This document shows, one piece after another, positions 32,441 through 33,451 of a stretch of DNA of 33,451 bases. Made by a program: the position numbers and the translations under genes. This DNA comes from Balneolaceae bacterium (GTDB lineage Bacteria; Bacteroidota; Rhodothermia; Balneolales; Balneolaceae), in contig JAEPQH010000020.1 of the NCBI GenBank assembly GCA_017640605.1, positions 32,001 through 65,451 on the forward strand. The letters are read 5' to 3'. Numbering within the stretch: position 1 is the first letter of the stretch; every line of letters begins with the position of its first letter. The notes beneath the pieces were generated by a model, which did not search any database, was not told the DNA's origin, and saw only the letters and a program-made list of their open reading frames with translations.

Positions 32441-33139
32441 TTAGTAGTTGGATGGACTTTTTTTGCGCAAATACAATTTGAATAGGCCATACATCAACAA
32501 AATTGAGAGAGTATAACCTGTGGTTTGAATCCCAAAATCTGTCAATTCAGAAAATTTACGAGTTGCTTCAGATGTTAAAATTAATTGTCCAAATGGTTGA
32601 TAATCAGTAAACAATGATGATTGAAAGTTCCATGATAAATGTGCTGCGATAGGTAGCAGAATTGATTTGGTCTTTGAATACATATATGCCCAAACTAATC
32701 CCATGGAACCGGTTAGCACGAAAATATATGTCATTGGAACTAGGCCACTACCAAACATTCCATAAGTGAACCAATGATATACCCCGAAAGAAACAGCCGA
32801 AATAAAGATGGCCATCTTATTTGAAGTATAATGAATGAGTAAAGCTAGAAGAGCTCCTCTGAAAATGAGTTCTTCAAATAAAACCGATTGTAGGTAGAAG
32901 TAAAACGCTTCTGCGACGGTAGAAATACTTATTGCTTCACTCACACTCCATTCGCAGTTATATGTTATACTTTTAATAAATAATGGTATTACAAACGAAG
33001 CTACGGCAATGATGATGCCTATTCCTAATTCTTTGAGACGTAGTAAAAGTGGTGAAAACCATGTGCTGAACAGCGATTCCTTTAGTACAAAATAAAACAG
33101 GACCCACGAAACTCCTGCTAACATTAAATTTACGAGCAT
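32441..33139 (-). CDS. CPBP family intramembrane glutamic endopeptidase
   Basis: A 232-residue membrane protein with six to eight hydrophobic segments. It belongs to the CPBP (Rce1-like, Abi) family of intramembrane proteases. The three catalytic motifs are present: FEELIFRG (Glu89-Glu90 and Arg94), FGVYHW (His122) and HLSWN (His167, Asn171). Relatives cleave prenylated proteins in eukaryotes, and in bacteria are linked to bacteriocin self-immunity or signal-protein processing. The substrate is unknown. The gene is enclosed by same-orientation copies of a structured repeat: the truncated copy A' ends 2 bases past its stop codon and copy B starts about 30 bases before its ATG. Its promoter must therefore lie within or beyond copy B. 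Confidence 0.88.
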   Translation of the reverse strand: MLVNLMLAGVSWVLFYFVLKESLFSTWFSPLLLRLKELGIGIIIAVASFVIPLFIKSITYNCEWSVSEAISISTVAEAFYFYLQSVLFEELIFRGALLALLIHYTSNKMAIFISAVSFGVYHWFTYGMFGSGLVPMTYIFVLTGSMGLVWAYMYSKTKSILLPIAAHLSWNFQSSLFTDYQPFGQLILTSEATRKFSELTDFGIQTTGYTLSILLMYGLFKLYLRKKSPSNY

Positions 33140-33166
33140 ATGGAAAGAACAGATTTAAAAATTACG

Positions 33167-33315
33167 ATCTCGGTCTGACAGCTTAAAGTCTGTCCGACCG
33201 ATCTTGGGGGAAGAAAAAAATACTCGGCTTTAACCCATCCATCAGACGAGAAATCCGTCAGATGGATTAATATGGATTAATAAATTATGCACTTGATAAT
33301 ATTGAGCTTACATTT
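33167..33315 (+). repeat. Dispersed structured repeat, core copy B
   Basis: About 89% identical to core A, with a 10-base duplication of ATGGATTAAT. Hairpin 1 (33170-33181/33190-33201) is better paired than in copy A. It is followed directly by the second octamer array. Confidence 0.8.
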
Positions 33316-33451
33316 TCACCGAATCACCGAATCACCGAATCACCGAATCACCGAATCACCGAATCACCGAATCACCGAATCACCGAATCACCGAATCACC
33401 GAATCACCGAATCACCGAATCACCGAATCACCGAATCACCGAATCACCGAA
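33316..33451 (+). repeat. Octanucleotide tandem array TCACCGAA, at least 17 perfect units, runs off the window
   Basis: Seventeen identical 8-bp units fill exactly 136 bases to the window end without a single variant. The homogeneity contrasts with the decayed tail of the first array and points to recent expansion or, less likely, an assembly artefact at a contig end. Confidence 0.95.

Noticed and set aside
32134-33315. Integron cassette with attC sites around the CPBP gene
   Set aside because: The cores have hairpins but I find no attC-type GTTRRRY/RYYYAAC ends and no integrase; attached octamer arrays are not a feature of attC sites.
32274-33451. CRISPR array
   Set aside because: The repeats are contiguous 8-base units with no spacers, and no cas gene is in the window.

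Overview
The window looks like a chromosomal segment from a member of the FCB (Bacteroidota/Rhodothermota/Balneolota) superphylum, most likely a Balneolales-type marine bacterium. The main clues are a GldC-like protein, a secreted cytochrome ending in a type IX secretion (Por) sorting-like domain with the YPNPFNPST motif, a large Asp-box (sortilin/VPS10-like) beta-propeller protein, and TAnnTTTG promoter boxes before several genes. The assignment to a lineage is inference; there is no rRNA here.

Layout. 1-2591: 3' part of a large beta-propeller protein, closed by a terminator. 2724-6131 (minus): ferric iron ABC transporter fbpA-fbpB-fbpC with overlapping genes. 6316-6996 (minus): small FAD/NAD(P)H oxidoreductase. 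7108-8883 (minus): AbiE type IV toxin-antitoxin/abortive-infection pair with two matching operator-like inverted repeats. 9039-9112 (minus): tRNA-Arg(ACG). 9409-11270 (minus): tlpA-like lipoprotein thioredoxin and ahcY. 11441-12652 (plus): L-2-hydroxyglutarate oxidase, facing a tandem universal stress protein. 13792-17318 (plus): large FAD/Fe-S D-2-hydroxyacid (probably D-2-hydroxyglutarate) dehydrogenase followed by a secreted monohaem cytochrome. 17327-20231 (minus): methyltransferase, recN and a four-helix-bundle (IVS-type) gene flanked by inverted repeats. 20319-25621: rluD-like pseudouridine synthase, YdeI-like protein, Trm11-like methylase, gldC, a PqqD-like/MEMO fusion and endonuclease III. 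25641-26926 (minus): FKBP and MORN lipoproteins. 27189-30024 (minus): three-gene proton-translocating transhydrogenase pntAa-pntAb-pntB. 30230-32066 (plus): an unknown lipoprotein and trxB. 32067 to the end: a repeat-rich region around a CPBP protease gene.

Functional themes are redox and iron handling (fbpABC, FNR-like protein, TlpA, two flavin 2-hydroxyacid dehydrogenases, transhydrogenase, thioredoxin reductase), DNA repair (recN, nth) and envelope lipoproteins. NADPH made by the transhydrogenase could feed the thioredoxin reductase; this is inference from function, not from linkage.

The most unusual part is 32067-33451. Two complete copies and one decayed copy of a roughly 140-base structured repeat lie in the same orientation. 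Each complete copy runs into a long tandem array of the octamer TCACCGAA (11 perfect units, and at least 17 units running off the window). The copies surround a CPBP-family membrane protease gene. A hairpin in the repeat core has changed between copies in a way that preserves pairing. I do not recognise this element as a described family. The other notable finds are the paired operators of the AbiE locus, an inverted-repeat element between gldC and the MEMO gene, and an endonuclease III with an atypical cysteine pattern.
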